Position numbers and translations under genes: made by a program. Of a stretch of 64,000 nt of DNA, positions 12,596 through 22,426 are shown in pieces; positions within the stretch are counted from its first letter, which is position 1, and every line of letters starts with the position of its first letter. The notes under the pieces are model-generated. The model saw nothing but the letters and a program-made list of their open reading frames with translations, did no database searches and had not been told where the DNA came from. Origin of the DNA: Symbiodinium natans (Eukaryota > Sar > Dinophyceae > Suessiales > Symbiodiniaceae); the NCBI GenBank assembly GCA_905221605.1, contig CAJNDS010002293.1, positions 296,501 to 360,500 of the forward strand, read 5' to 3'.

Positions 12596-12599
12596 GCTA

Positions 12600-13270
12600 C
12601 GTTGCTCTTGCCAGGACTTAGGGTTTAGGGTTTAGGGCTTAGGGTGTTTAACTTTGTGGACAAAGTGAAAAAACGGTGGGCCTCACGAAGACTGGCACCC
12701 GAGGCACAGCACGAGCAGGTTGCACTGAGCAGTCCCAAACCAGCTGCCCAATGCACAGTTTGCGGCTGAGGGCCCGTCTTCGGAGGCGCCGCACCTCCTG
12801 GCCAGAGACAGTGCTGTCTCTAAGAGCCATGTATGGCTTCGCGTCGAGTGGGGGGAGGTTCTCGGCAAGCTACAACTCGGGTCAGAAGCGCCGTAGTCTG
12901 GGAATACAGCTGTACTTACGATTTGAGTTACAACCACCCCGGTCTACCTGAGCCCTGATCGGGCCCAAAATGCCCCAGCCTCCTCTGAAGGAGCCGGTCT
13001 CTTTGGCGCTGCTGGGGGCGGTTTGCGTTCTTTGGCGGCCTGGTTGAGGGTTCAGAGGTTAGGGCAAAGGGGTTCGAGTCTAAGTTTAGGGCTTAGGTAT
13101 GTAATTTACGATGCAAATCCAATTATATATGATTGTGTATGTTACCTTATTGTGGTATTATCTTGTTTTACGATTCTTTCTACTGATTTTTTTCATTGTT
13201 CGGTTATCACTATAGCATTATACTACAGCATGATTACTATTATTTCATTGCATGATTCTATTGCTCTATA
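12600..13270. other. No recognised gene
   Basis: A plus-strand frame at about 12648-12770 reads VFNFVDKVKKRWASRRLAPE and ends CTVCG, possibly a short exon. The rest (13080-13270) is AT-rich without genes. Confidence 0.2.
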
Positions 13271-13271
13271 G

Positions 13272-13359
13272 GGGTTTACGATATTAGGGGTACCTTCTTG
13301 AGGTCCTTAGTATAAGGGGATCCTAGTCTGCACTAGGGGTTCCTTATTGTCGTAAACCC
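13272..13359. mobile_element. MITE, GGGTTTACGA family
   Basis: Ends GGGTTTACGA and TCGTAAACCC are perfect inverted repeats; inside is GGGGTACCTTCTTGAGGTCC. Relatives: 5043-5130, 20721-20818, 32769-32868 and a partial copy at 21595-21665. Confidence 0.7.
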
Positions 13360-13707
13360 TAAACCCTAAACCCTAAACCCTACACCCTACACCCTACACC
13401 CTACACCCTGCACCCTAAACCCTAAACCCTAAACCCTAAACCCTAAACCCTAAACCCTAAACCCTAAACCCTAAACCCTCCGTACTTGTTCCTTAGCGGC
13501 CTTGATGCTCTCTGGCTTACTCACCTCTTTCAGCATCTCGCTGTCGGACAGAAACTCCTGAGCCGACAAAGGAGGGCCCCCGGAGCCGTGGAAACTAGGG
13601 CTTAGGGTTTGGGATGGTTTAGGGTTTAGGGTTTGGGATGGTTTGGGACGGTTTGGGGTTTAGGGTTTAGGGTTTAGGGTTTAGGGTTTAGGTTTAGGGT
13701 TTAGGGT

Positions 13708-13746
<39 letters not shown>

Positions 13747-13815
13747 GGTTCAGGGTTTTCTGCAGCACCATCTCCAAAGAGGGTTCAGGGTTTAGGGTTT
13801 AGGGTTTTGGAACCA
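13351..13815. repeat. CCCTAAA/CCCTACA array facing TTTAGGG/TTGAGGG array
   Basis: 13351-13479 has CCCTAAA with a block of CCCTACA; 13596-13755 has TTTAGGG, then about seven TTGAGGG units; a short TTTAGGG block follows to 13815. Confidence 0.9.
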
Positions 13816-14800
13816 CGAGATCCAATAGGAACAGGCTGCATATAAAAAAGAGAAATAGATGAATCATGACTTGATGATGGTGATGAAGTGGATGCACAAA
13901 CCAATCTCAACAGCTACTGGTACAAGCGCTCTGGACCGCTTTTTCAAAATCTTCGATCTCTCAATAACTGGGAAGTTAGCTCAAAGCTTAGGTATAGGAG
14001 TGCAAGCGTGACCTTCAGCAACAAATTGCATCATCGAGATCTGCAAAACCACGGCACTCGCTCACACGTGTCACTCATTTATTTCACTGCCTACAACTAA
14101 CTTCACACACTTCGCCCACGTCATTCCTGATTCGCGTGCTCACTTTACGTAACTTCTTCAGGGTTTAGGGTTTGGGGTTTAGGTCAAAGAAAAAACACAT
14201 GTTCTTGAGCAACGGACGTGCTCTTGCAGGCAAAATCGGTCTCTGATTTGCTTGTTGTGTCAATGAAATCTCTTTCGCTGATGTACTATCTTAGTTGGTT
14301 ATATACATACATACACATATATATATATATAGATATACATCTCTATGAACACACACACACACAAAATGTCTGAAAATAACTAAATAAACTCTATGTGTAT
14401 ACATATATATATATGCGCACACGTTATATGTTGTATACCGCCAAGGTTCTATTGGAGGTTTTGGAGCTCCATGATACAAATTACAGTGACCGACCGAGGC
14501 TTTAGACGCTGCTCTGGGCAGCGTTCGGATCCTCCAGCGCCTTTTTTCATTTTTTTTTCATCCTCACAAGCCCCATAAACCCAAAAGGGCCCTATCAACC
14601 CTAAATCTCAACCCTCTAGAAACCCTCAAAGACCTATCTCAACTCTGTGTGCCCTGGAAACTCTACATCCTCCCAGAAACCCTATAACAGCCCTAAAAGC
14701 CCCTGTGAACCCTATAAAAGCCCTGTAAACCCTAATTTACGCCCCAATCCCTGGATCCTCCAGCTTTTGTAGCTTGTCAGGATCACCGGCGCATCTCCTG
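13816..14800. other. AT-rich intergenic stretch, no gene
   Basis: Includes TATA/CACA microsatellites at 14302-14415 and CCCTATAAA-like text at 14570-14740. Nothing else recognised. Confidence 0.4.
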
Positions 14801-14804
14801 GTGG

Positions 14805-14956
14805 CTCACTTGAAGGTTCATGGTACTGATTAACCAACTATAACTGTACTTCTAACCCACTTATAGGCCCCTTAAGTGCCCTAATATGGCTAGAAGTACA
14901 GTTAAAATTATTATAATTGGTTAATAAGGACCATGGCATCATGAACCTCCAAGCAG
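14805..14956. mobile_element. MITE, CTTGGAGGTTCATGG family
   Basis: Begins CTTGAAGGTTCATGGTACTG and ends in the complement of CTTGGAGGTTCATGATG. The arms continue through TTAACCAA-TATAA and AACTGTACTTCTA, so almost the whole element can fold back. Confidence 0.7.
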
Positions 14957-15680
14957 GCGTTCTGCAGGGCCAAGCACTTTTACAAGGGAACAGCCCGCAC
15001 GCTTCGCGGAGTTTTTGGGTTTCTGGGTTTGGAGATTTTCGGTCTTTCATAGGGTCTTCGGGCACAGGCAATTTGCCTGAGATCCGTGTGGCGGCATCAG
15101 TAACGAAGCCTGACCAAATATGACCCAAGAACCTTAAGAACCTTGCCTGCCTTGTGCGAGAGTGAGCGACAGTGAGCGACTAAACCCCCAGGTATCGCAG
15201 CGCGCGCCAAGGCTCTCACTGGAAAGTGTGAAACTTCACACCGCGTACGAACAGAAGAGCAAGCTAGTGCTATTGTGGCGGCAGCTGGAGTTAGAGTTGT
15301 AGGGCTTATGGTTTAGACCCCGAAGCCCCCGACAACCAGAGAAACGAAGTCCCACTCCCCCCTCCTTTCCGGTGGCCTACAGGATTGCATGGGGGCCGCG
15401 TGGGTATCGAAGCTTTCCCAATGTCAGGCAAACACACAAACATGAGGGGTTAGGGTTTAGGGTTTCATGGGAATGCAACTTGCCATGGCTTCTGAACACC
15501 CTGTACCAAAAGATGTGGCTTTCGTCACCCCCCAATGGCTTTCAGGCACTGAGCCTGCGCAGCTCGGACTCTCGGTACACTCCGCGAATGCGGAGGTTCA
15601 GGTTGAGATGAAGATGGTTTTCGACCCGATACCACCTCAGGGGATTGCAAACCGGAGACGCGCTGGTAGTTCTCTAAATT

Positions 15681-15784
15681 AGGGTCCCCTGCGGGGGTCC
15701 CCCCTACAGTCCTTAATAGGGATTAAAATTGGAGGTAAGAAAATTCCCTATGAAGGACTGTTAGTATAAGGGGAACATCCCAAA
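15681..15784. mobile_element. MITE, TTGGGATGTTCCCCC family
   Basis: Contains ACAGTCCTTAATAGGGATTA, GGACTGTTAGTATAAGG and ends GGGGAACATCCCAAA. The left end is degraded. Confidence 0.65.
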
Positions 15785-15916
15785 GTGGCCCCCTCAACCC
15801 TGCAAGCCCAATCCTGAAACCGAAGTCTGAAAACCCCAAGGGTAGCAATTCCAACATCATACCGAACCCCTGCCTCTTCTTAATTTCCGGAAAAACCCCG
15901 CCCCAAAACAGGCCCT

Positions 15917-15935
15917 AAATCCTCAACCCTTAACC

Positions 15936-15993
<58 letters not shown>
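15917..15993 (-). repeat. CCCTCAA variant telomere array
   Basis: About ten homogeneous CCCTCAA units, a telomere-variant block rather than random decay. Confidence 0.9.
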
Positions 15994-15997
<4 letters not shown>

Positions 15998-16101
15998 AAA
16001 AGAGCCCCCATACTCGATACTCGGAGCACCTGGCCCCATTGCTTGAGGCCGGTGTGGCTTCGCCAGCGAGGTCTCCTCAGGGTGTGTCTTTCTTGCCACC
16101 C

Positions 16102-16264
16102 TAGGGTTTAGGGTTTAGGGTTTAGGGTTTAGGGTTTAGGGTTTAGGGTTTAGGGTTTAGGGTTTAGGTTTAGGGTTTAGGGTTTAGGGTTTAGGGTTTA
16201 GGGTTTAGGGTTTAGGGTTTAGGGTTTAGGGTTTAGGGTTTAGGGTTTAGGGTTTAGGGTTTAG
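16102..16264 (+). repeat. TTTAGGG array, about 23 units
   Basis: The longest telomere-type array in the window, with one deleted T. Confidence 0.95.
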
Positions 16265-16685
16265 ACTTCCGGGCCTAATCCCTCACTCAAGGACAAGCCT
16301 GGCGAGGAGAAGTGTAGTCGTGTAGTCTCAGTCACTCAGCGTATAGCACTGTGGTCCTGTTCTTTGACACAAGCAACTGCTCGCTGAAGAGCACACCCAA
16401 AAACAAAACCCAAGTGGGTTCAGGGCTTGGAGCCCTCCAAACACGCTCAGGGACTTGTGTTAGCCGGGCTGGTGCCCGAGCAGTAGAGTCTGCTGATGCG
16501 TCTTCGTCGGGCACTTCCTGTGCTGTTGGTCCTCCTCAGGCCCTCACACTACCGCCGGTGATACCCGGCACCTACCTTGCAAATCTCTAGAAGAGGTTCA
16601 TTCCGGTTTCTTGAGCCCGGAGCTTCTTCCAATCCATCGACGCAACCCTCACAGAGGTTCATCCTGTCTCTTCAACCCGGGTGTC

Positions 16686-17010
16686 GAAACCCCTAAACCC
16701 TAAACCCTAAACCCTAAACCTTAAACCCTAAACCCTAAACCCTAAACCCTAACCCTAAACCAGGTAGCTGTGGATCTGGATTCGGAGCTTGGGGCTCTGG
16801 GCTTTTAGAGGGCTCGGGCAGCTCCAGCTCCTGCATCTGCCGCACGCGACCGCGGAGCTGCCTCGACATCTCCATTCAGCTCCTGGCGGGCTTGGGGTTT
16901 TGGGGTTTAGGTAAAGTTTAGGGTTTAGGGTTTGGGGTTTGGGGTTTGGGGTTTGGGGTTTGGGGTTTGGGGTTTGGGGTTTAGGGTTTAGGGTTTATAG
17001 GGTTTATAGG
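16686..17010. repeat. CCCTAAA array and TTTGGGG variant array
   Basis: CCCTAAA at 16686-16760; TTTAGGG/TTTGGGG at 16890-17010 with about eight homogeneous TTTGGGG units. Confidence 0.9.
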
Positions 17011-17040
17011 GTTTAGGGTGGCGGCAACGGTGGTGCAAAC

Positions 17041-18300
17041 CGTATACCCATGTCAGTTGCAGCAGAAGGCTTTCGGGCTGCTTCCGCACTCACGCATGAT
17101 GGGGCTACTTGCATATGTTGCATCCACATGGATCATGGGAAATCACGGCTGAGAGCCGGACGCTGGACGTCTCATCCGGCGCGGCCACTGCCTCTCCCAG
17201 CACTGTGTATCAACTGCATGGCGCATACTAACGTCCGCAGCATACAAGGACAAAACAGACACGGCAGAACCAGACAACTTGATCTCGAAACGAGTGAGGC
17301 GATCTTCAAAGCTGCGGGTGTTCCCGCTTCAAGGGTGAGAGGACTCTAGAGGCATGAGTTGCCGTGCCTTCTTGATGCAACATCGAACTGCAGGGGGAGT
17401 TGCTGTGCAACCCATTCACTTCGGATCTTTTGCGAGGGATGCACAGACCCTGGTCTATGTCCAGGACTCACGAATCGCTGTCAACATTGTTTATCTGAAG
17501 GACGAGGATACACCATCCATAAAAGCGCAGCGCAATTGAATCATGTGAGATGCCCTGGCCTGCTTTTTACGCAGGCGCACCATCTGTGGCGAAGGCTGAA
17601 TCGGGGGGGGGGGGGGGGGCACTACCCTGAACTGGTAGATCTGACGGCCCGAAGGGAGTTTTGCTCCTGTGGGCAAGTCTCGATCTGACTCGCAGCCAGC
17701 CCAAGTTCGGTTGTAGGTGTGTTGGCAACGTCGTAAGCACCACCCTTTCATGTCAGCATACCGAACCCCACAAACCGGGGCGTCCGCACGTCAAGCTTGA
17801 GCCAAAACTCATGAGCGGCACATGACCCATGAGCGGCACATGACCCTGGCACAGGCGTCAAGCTTCAGCGTGACAGTGCTTCTAATTACCCGGATTCCTC
17901 GACCAGCGCATCCTGCCTGCATCTTCGAGACTCCGGCTGCCTGGCAAAGCTCTGCAGCACATCAGTCTTGTCAGGTGCCTAACGGTTGCAGGCAGTCTCA
18001 TCATGGTGTGCTTTCCCTCCGACGGTCGAAAGCTGCATCCAGTGGACGGCACCCTCTACGCCGATGCACAGATAGAACTGGATGAATTTGCTGCAAATCA
18101 GACGCTTCTTGCAGTTCCACGTCTGTTGCTCAATGACCCGGCCCAAAGGACAGCCTCAAAGAAGCGACCGTGCTGTGAGCCGCGCGGCTCCCACCTGAAG
18201 GGGTTGCGCTTTCGCACCAGTTTTTTGGCACAGCCCTAACTGGCGTAGACTTACCGTGGGAGACGTTAGAACACTCAAATGCCTTGAGGCCCTCAGGCCG
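17041..18300. other. No recognised gene; protein-like frames
   Basis: Plus-strand frames VAVQPIHFGSFARDAQTLVY (17400-17530) and GRKLHPVDGTLYADAQIELD (18015-18120) have protein-like composition and could be exons, but I find no family and no reliable splice sites. A poly-G run lies at 17603-17620. TTTTGGCTCAAG, the last 12 bases of the spliced leader, occurs on the minus strand at 17796-17807. Confidence 0.25.
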
Positions 18301-18311
18301 AGACAGGGGGG

Positions 18312-18410
18312 GTTTAGGGTTTAGGGGTTTGGGGTTTAGGGTTTAGGGTTTAGGGTTTAGGGTTTAGGGTTTAGGGTTTAGGGTTTAGGGTTTAGGGTTA
18401 GGGTTTAGGG
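18312..18410 (+). repeat. TTTAGGG array
   Basis: About 13 units, mostly perfect. Confidence 0.92.
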
Positions 18411-18578
18411 TAAACTTCAGCGCCCCCAAGAGCCCTGCATCCTTCCACCCCTTGAGGCACCGGCCACCAAAGGTCGCAGGTGCCTTCTGCTTGGAGGTCC
18501 AGGGTACTTCTAACCCCAATTCTAAGGGTTTAGGGTTCAGGGTTTGGGGTTTAGGGTTTAGGGTTTAAGGTTTAGGGT

Positions 18579-18704
18579 TTGGAGGTTCAGGGTACTTATA
18601 ACCCCAATTATAACTGCACTTATAAGCCCCCTAAGTCCTCTAAGTAGGGGTTTTAAGTAGACTCAATATTAGTGTTATAAGTACCCATCAACCTCCAAGT
18701 AGAT
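18579..18704. mobile_element. MITE, CTTGGAGGTTCATGG family
   Basis: Starts TTGGAGGTTCAGGGTACTTA and ends GTACCCATCAACCTCCAAG. Shares the CCCTAAGT/AAGTGCCCTAA centre with the other copies. Confidence 0.7.
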
Positions 18705-19098
18705 TCTAGCGGCAGCGTGTGGCTTCAGGGTTTAGGGCTGCAAGCTTGACCGCAGCAGCATGCGAAAGGTGAGTCGAAGGACGGTCTCACCTTGCATTGA
18801 TCTCCTCTTTTTCTGGGAGCCTATATAAGGAGGCCGAAGCAAGTATACCAGGCAAAAGCCAAACGCAGGCACGCAATCATGACCACAGAGCCAGACCCAA
18901 TAGCCACTGCATTCCAAAAGAACAGCGCTGGGCTCCCAGCTTGCATCCTTGGAAATCACCTGACATTCTCACGGATTGAACAACTGGAGACAGAACCCCT
19001 CCCATCGGACTCACTCAGGGCTCAGCAGCATGTTGCTCGGGCGCTAAACCCTGCCATCCTTTTTTGCATCCGGGCTTGGGGAGTCGGCTGCAAAAAGC

Positions 19099-19710
19099 CT
19101 AAACCCTAAACCCTAAACCCTAAAACGCTTCTTTAGAGCATCAGCTGGGACCACCTGTCGAGCCCGGGACTGAGCTCCAAGCCAGAGCTGGGACCACCCA
19201 GGCTCCCTAAACCCTAAACCCTAAACCCTAAACCCTAAACCCTAAAACCCTAAACCCTAAAACCCTGCAAGCCCTCAAAATGTCTACGGCTAAGTCCTGG
19301 ATCTTGTCGCCCTGACGGCAAACCCACCTCGGCAATGACGTTGGGCAGCCCTTCGCGCACGTAGGAGACCAAACTGGGCAGCTCAAGGTGACGGTTTAGG
19401 GCTCTTAGGGTTTTAGGGTTTAGGGTTTAGGGTTTAGGGTTTAGGGTTTAGGAAGGGCTTTAGGGTTCTCACGGTTTTCGGGTTTTAGGGTTCTTACGGC
19501 TTTCGGGTTTTAGGGTTCTTCGGCTTCTTAGGGTTAGGTTTCTTAGGGTTTAGGGCTCTTAGGGAAGAGGATTCTTAGGTCTTTCGGTTCTTAGGGTGTT
19601 TAGGGTTCTTGGGCTTTAGGGTTCCTAGGGCTTTAGGGCCCTTTGGGTTCTTTAGGGCTCTTGGGGTTTTGGGGCTCTGAGGGCTCTAGGGACACTTAGG
19701 GCTTAGGGAT
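19099..19710. repeat. CCCTAAA arrays, TTTAGGG array and decayed TTAGGG-like tract
   Basis: CCCTAAA at 19099-19124 and 19205-19267; TTTAGGG at 19404-19453; then TTCTTAGGG/TTTAGGG-like text to about 19710. Confidence 0.85.
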
Positions 19711-19739
19711 CTCAAAGTTTTGGAGTTTTTGCCACAGCC

Positions 19740-20700
19740 GCAAGCTGCATAAGCAAAGCCATGCTGATCTTGGGCCAAGCTCTAACATCGCACACGCCAG
19801 CCCCGAGAGCATGCCCTGAAGTCTATTTTGGCCCAAAACCGCCAAGCAAAAAAAAAAAAAACATCCTGAACACATGGACTGAAGATTTTCTCAGCACCAG
19901 GGTGCTCTTTCCCAAATCGCATCGACCGTCGGGACCCCGGCCTGCCCACGGAAAGCTGCTGCCAGCCATGTTCGGTTGCTGCGACGTCGCTCGCTCGTGC
20001 CTGGCGCAGGGCAACTCCACTGGCACACGCGATTGCGCGTGCTGTTGACAGCGACGTGCAGCAGACAATGGTTGAATTGCAATTGTGCTGGGATCTAAAC
20101 TGTCAGACTACGTGAGCTTTCTTCGTTACCTGCACGTCAAGGGCAACTTGGAGATGGGAGCTCCACAGGCTGGGAATGGCGACACAAAGACTGCGTCAAG
20201 AGCGTTTATTCTCATGACCACACTCTGCAGGTGGAGGCGCGTCCGCGGTGCAACGCGCCGTTGTCTAGATCACTGCCAGTTCGGGTCCAAACAACTCCAA
20301 AGGGCTAACATGGCAATTCTGTGTTCGCGAGTGATTTGCCAGAACCAAGAACACAGCACCCGGCGTCGGACAATGACAATACAGCATACTACACATGGAA
20401 AGAATAAAACATCTGCCGATGCTCATCAAACGTACACGCTTTTTAATGTCGGGACCCGACTCGCCGCAGTCATCCATAGACATGGAGTCACAGTGACCAG
20501 AAGGCACATGAACGCCACAGACGGCACGCGCTGTCGCAAGTCCAATCGGGAGGGCTAGTTCTTCAACACAAAGTAGCCACCGACGAACGCACTTATTCCC
20601 AGGAGCTTGGTCTGAACGAAGCATAGCCCAGTACCGCCAGAGAGTAGCTGCAAAAAGGCAACTCATCCTCTACAATGTACAACATGGGGACGATCTTGAA
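19740..20700. other. No recognised gene
   Basis: Open frames on both strands (for example 20085-20558 plus) show no conserved motif or biased composition that would support a gene. Confidence 0.3.
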
Positions 20701-20720
20701 AGGCATTGCAAAAGCAAGAA

Positions 20721-20818
20721 ATTTACATTAGGGGGCACCTTATTGTGGTCCTTATTGTAAGGGAATCCTACTATTTGGGGATCTATTTGGGGTCCGGGTC
20801 CCCCACTTTCGTAAACCC
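20721..20818. mobile_element. MITE, GGGTTTACGA family
   Basis: Contains CACCTTATTGTGGTCCTTAT and GGGAATCCTACTATTTGGGG and ends TTTCGTAAACCC. Confidence 0.65.
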
Positions 20819-20929
20819 GAAGTTCGAGCCTTGAACTAAACCCTCAGGAAACAACCGAAGTGAACTGTATAGCTGAACGGCCCAGGGGCCGTCAGGCTCT
20901 AGGGCTGGGTTGGGTTTGGCAAGCCCTCT

Positions 20930-21007
20930 AGCCCCTTAGACTAACAGTCCTTTAACAGGGCTTATACTATCCCCTAAACACTGCTCGTATAAGGGGGAAG
21001 ATCCCAA
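20930..21007. mobile_element. MITE, TTGGGATGTTCCCCC family, diverged
   Basis: Contains ACTAACAGTCCTTTAACAGG and ends GTATAAGGGGGAAGATCCCAA. The left end is damaged. Confidence 0.5.
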
Positions 21008-21254
21008 CCTCTAGCCTACAAGCTGCCAGAAAATGTTACAAGCCCTCGAGCTGCAATCCCAGCTCGGCAGGTCTAAAAAATCTGACCCAAAGAATTCCCT
21101 CACCCTAGAATTACATCTTCTCCAAAGGGCACCACTTATCTCTAGTGACCCTAGTGCCAATTGTAGAAATGACCGGGGTTTAGGGGTCTTAGGGCCCCAT
21201 CCCGGCACCTCGTCCACACCTGGGCATGTTTTTTGCTTGAAGGCTTGCTGCTAT

Positions 21255-21345
21255 GCTCAGTTGTCCAGTGTCCTGGGATTGTAAAGGGAATATAATCCAA
21301 AAAGGTTATAGGTTACCTACTCTACTACTGCGGAAGATATAGCTG
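21255..21345. mobile_element. TIR element, AAAGGTTAACCTTT family, diverged
   Basis: Contains CTCAGTTGTCCAGTGTCCTG and GGTTATAGGTTACCTACTCT; the central palindrome is lost. Confidence 0.55.
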
Positions 21346-21530
21346 GAAAAAATACCCCTAAACCCTCAACCCTAAAACCATATGCTCACGACATGGCACC
21401 TTATGACCGCAGGCTGAGACACCCTGTGTTGCTGGCGCCAAGCCTCCGAGTAGCCGGTTCAACACAGGCCTCTGAGAGATGGAGGGTCACGGAGTACTGT
21501 GTGGGGGTTCTGGGGTTTGTTTAGAGTTTA

Positions 21531-21589
21531 GGGTTTGGGGTTTAGGGTTTAGGGTTTAGGGTTTAGGGTTTAGGGTTTAGGGTTTAGGG
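21531..21589 (+). repeat. TTTAGGG array
   Basis: About eight units, just 3' of the ABC gene. Confidence 0.9.
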
Positions 21590-21862
21590 CAACATATGGG
21601 GGTTTTTGAAGTTAGGGGGGTACCTTCTTGGAAGAGGAATCACACTATTTGGGGGCTATATTCGGGACACAGTATTTTCGGAAACCTCCATGTGTTCGAT
21701 GTTGATCAGGGGTTCGGGTTCAGGGTCGACGGGCTTCACGGGCTTCTTGGCCTGGCACTTTTCTGTCCGAAAGCTTCGGCGCCGGGCGCGCGATGGGCTC
21801 TGCCACAGACGACGACTCGCAGCAGTGAGCCGCAGCAGGGCGATGCACCTCCTCTGCTCCTC

Positions 21863-22426
21863 TTATGTGGCCGCAGCTGTGGTGGAACTTGGCGGATCTT
21901 GAAGCACTGCTTGATGCGCCCGCGCATACTCAGCGAAGATGCCATTCTCCCTTTGCAGGAGGTCCGATGGAGAGCCTTCCTCTGCCAACCGGCCATTTTG
22001 TATCACCAAGAGACGGTCCGCCTTCGCTAAGTTAGACAGCCGATGAGCCACGCAGATGACCGTGACGCGATGTGATTTCCGAAGAACCTCAACTTCTTCT
22101 TGCAGCTTCGCTTGCGATATCTCATCCAGCGCGGAGGTCGCTTCGTCCAAGATGAGAAGGCGAGGCTGCTTGACGATGGCCCTTGCTAGGGCAAGCCTCT
22201 GCCTCTCCCCACCGCTCAGGTCGCTCCCTCCATCCCCCACATCCGTGTGCCAAAGGTTCGGGAACGCCGATTGGTTGAAGAAGGTCTCCTCGCATTGCGC
22301 AGATCGCAGTGCGGCCTTGGCCACTTCTTCCGGAGGCTCTTCCATCTGCGCCTGCCCTGACATGTCGACGGAGACGCAGCCATACATGAGATTCTCCCGG
22401 ACAGTCCGGCGGCACAGGACAAGATC
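21863..22426 (-). CDS. ABC exporter last exon: signature, Walker B, H-loop, C-terminus
   Basis: Begins DLVLCRRTVRENLMYG after the 102-bp TIR intron and ends PPSSTTAAAT before the stop. Contains LSGGERQRLALARAI, LLILDEATSALDE and the H-loop histidine in VAHRLS. About 188 residues, the normal length for this half of an NBD. Confidence 0.9.
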   Translation of the reverse strand, partial: DLVLCRRTVRENLMYGCVSVDMSGQAQMEEPPEEVAKAALRSAQCEETFFNQSAFPNLWHTDVGDGGSDLSGGERQRLALARAIVKQPRLLILDEATSALDEISQAKLQEEVEVLRKSHRVTVICVAHRLSNLAKADRLLVIQNGRLAEEGSPSDLLQRENGIFAEYARAHQAVLQDPPSSTTAAAT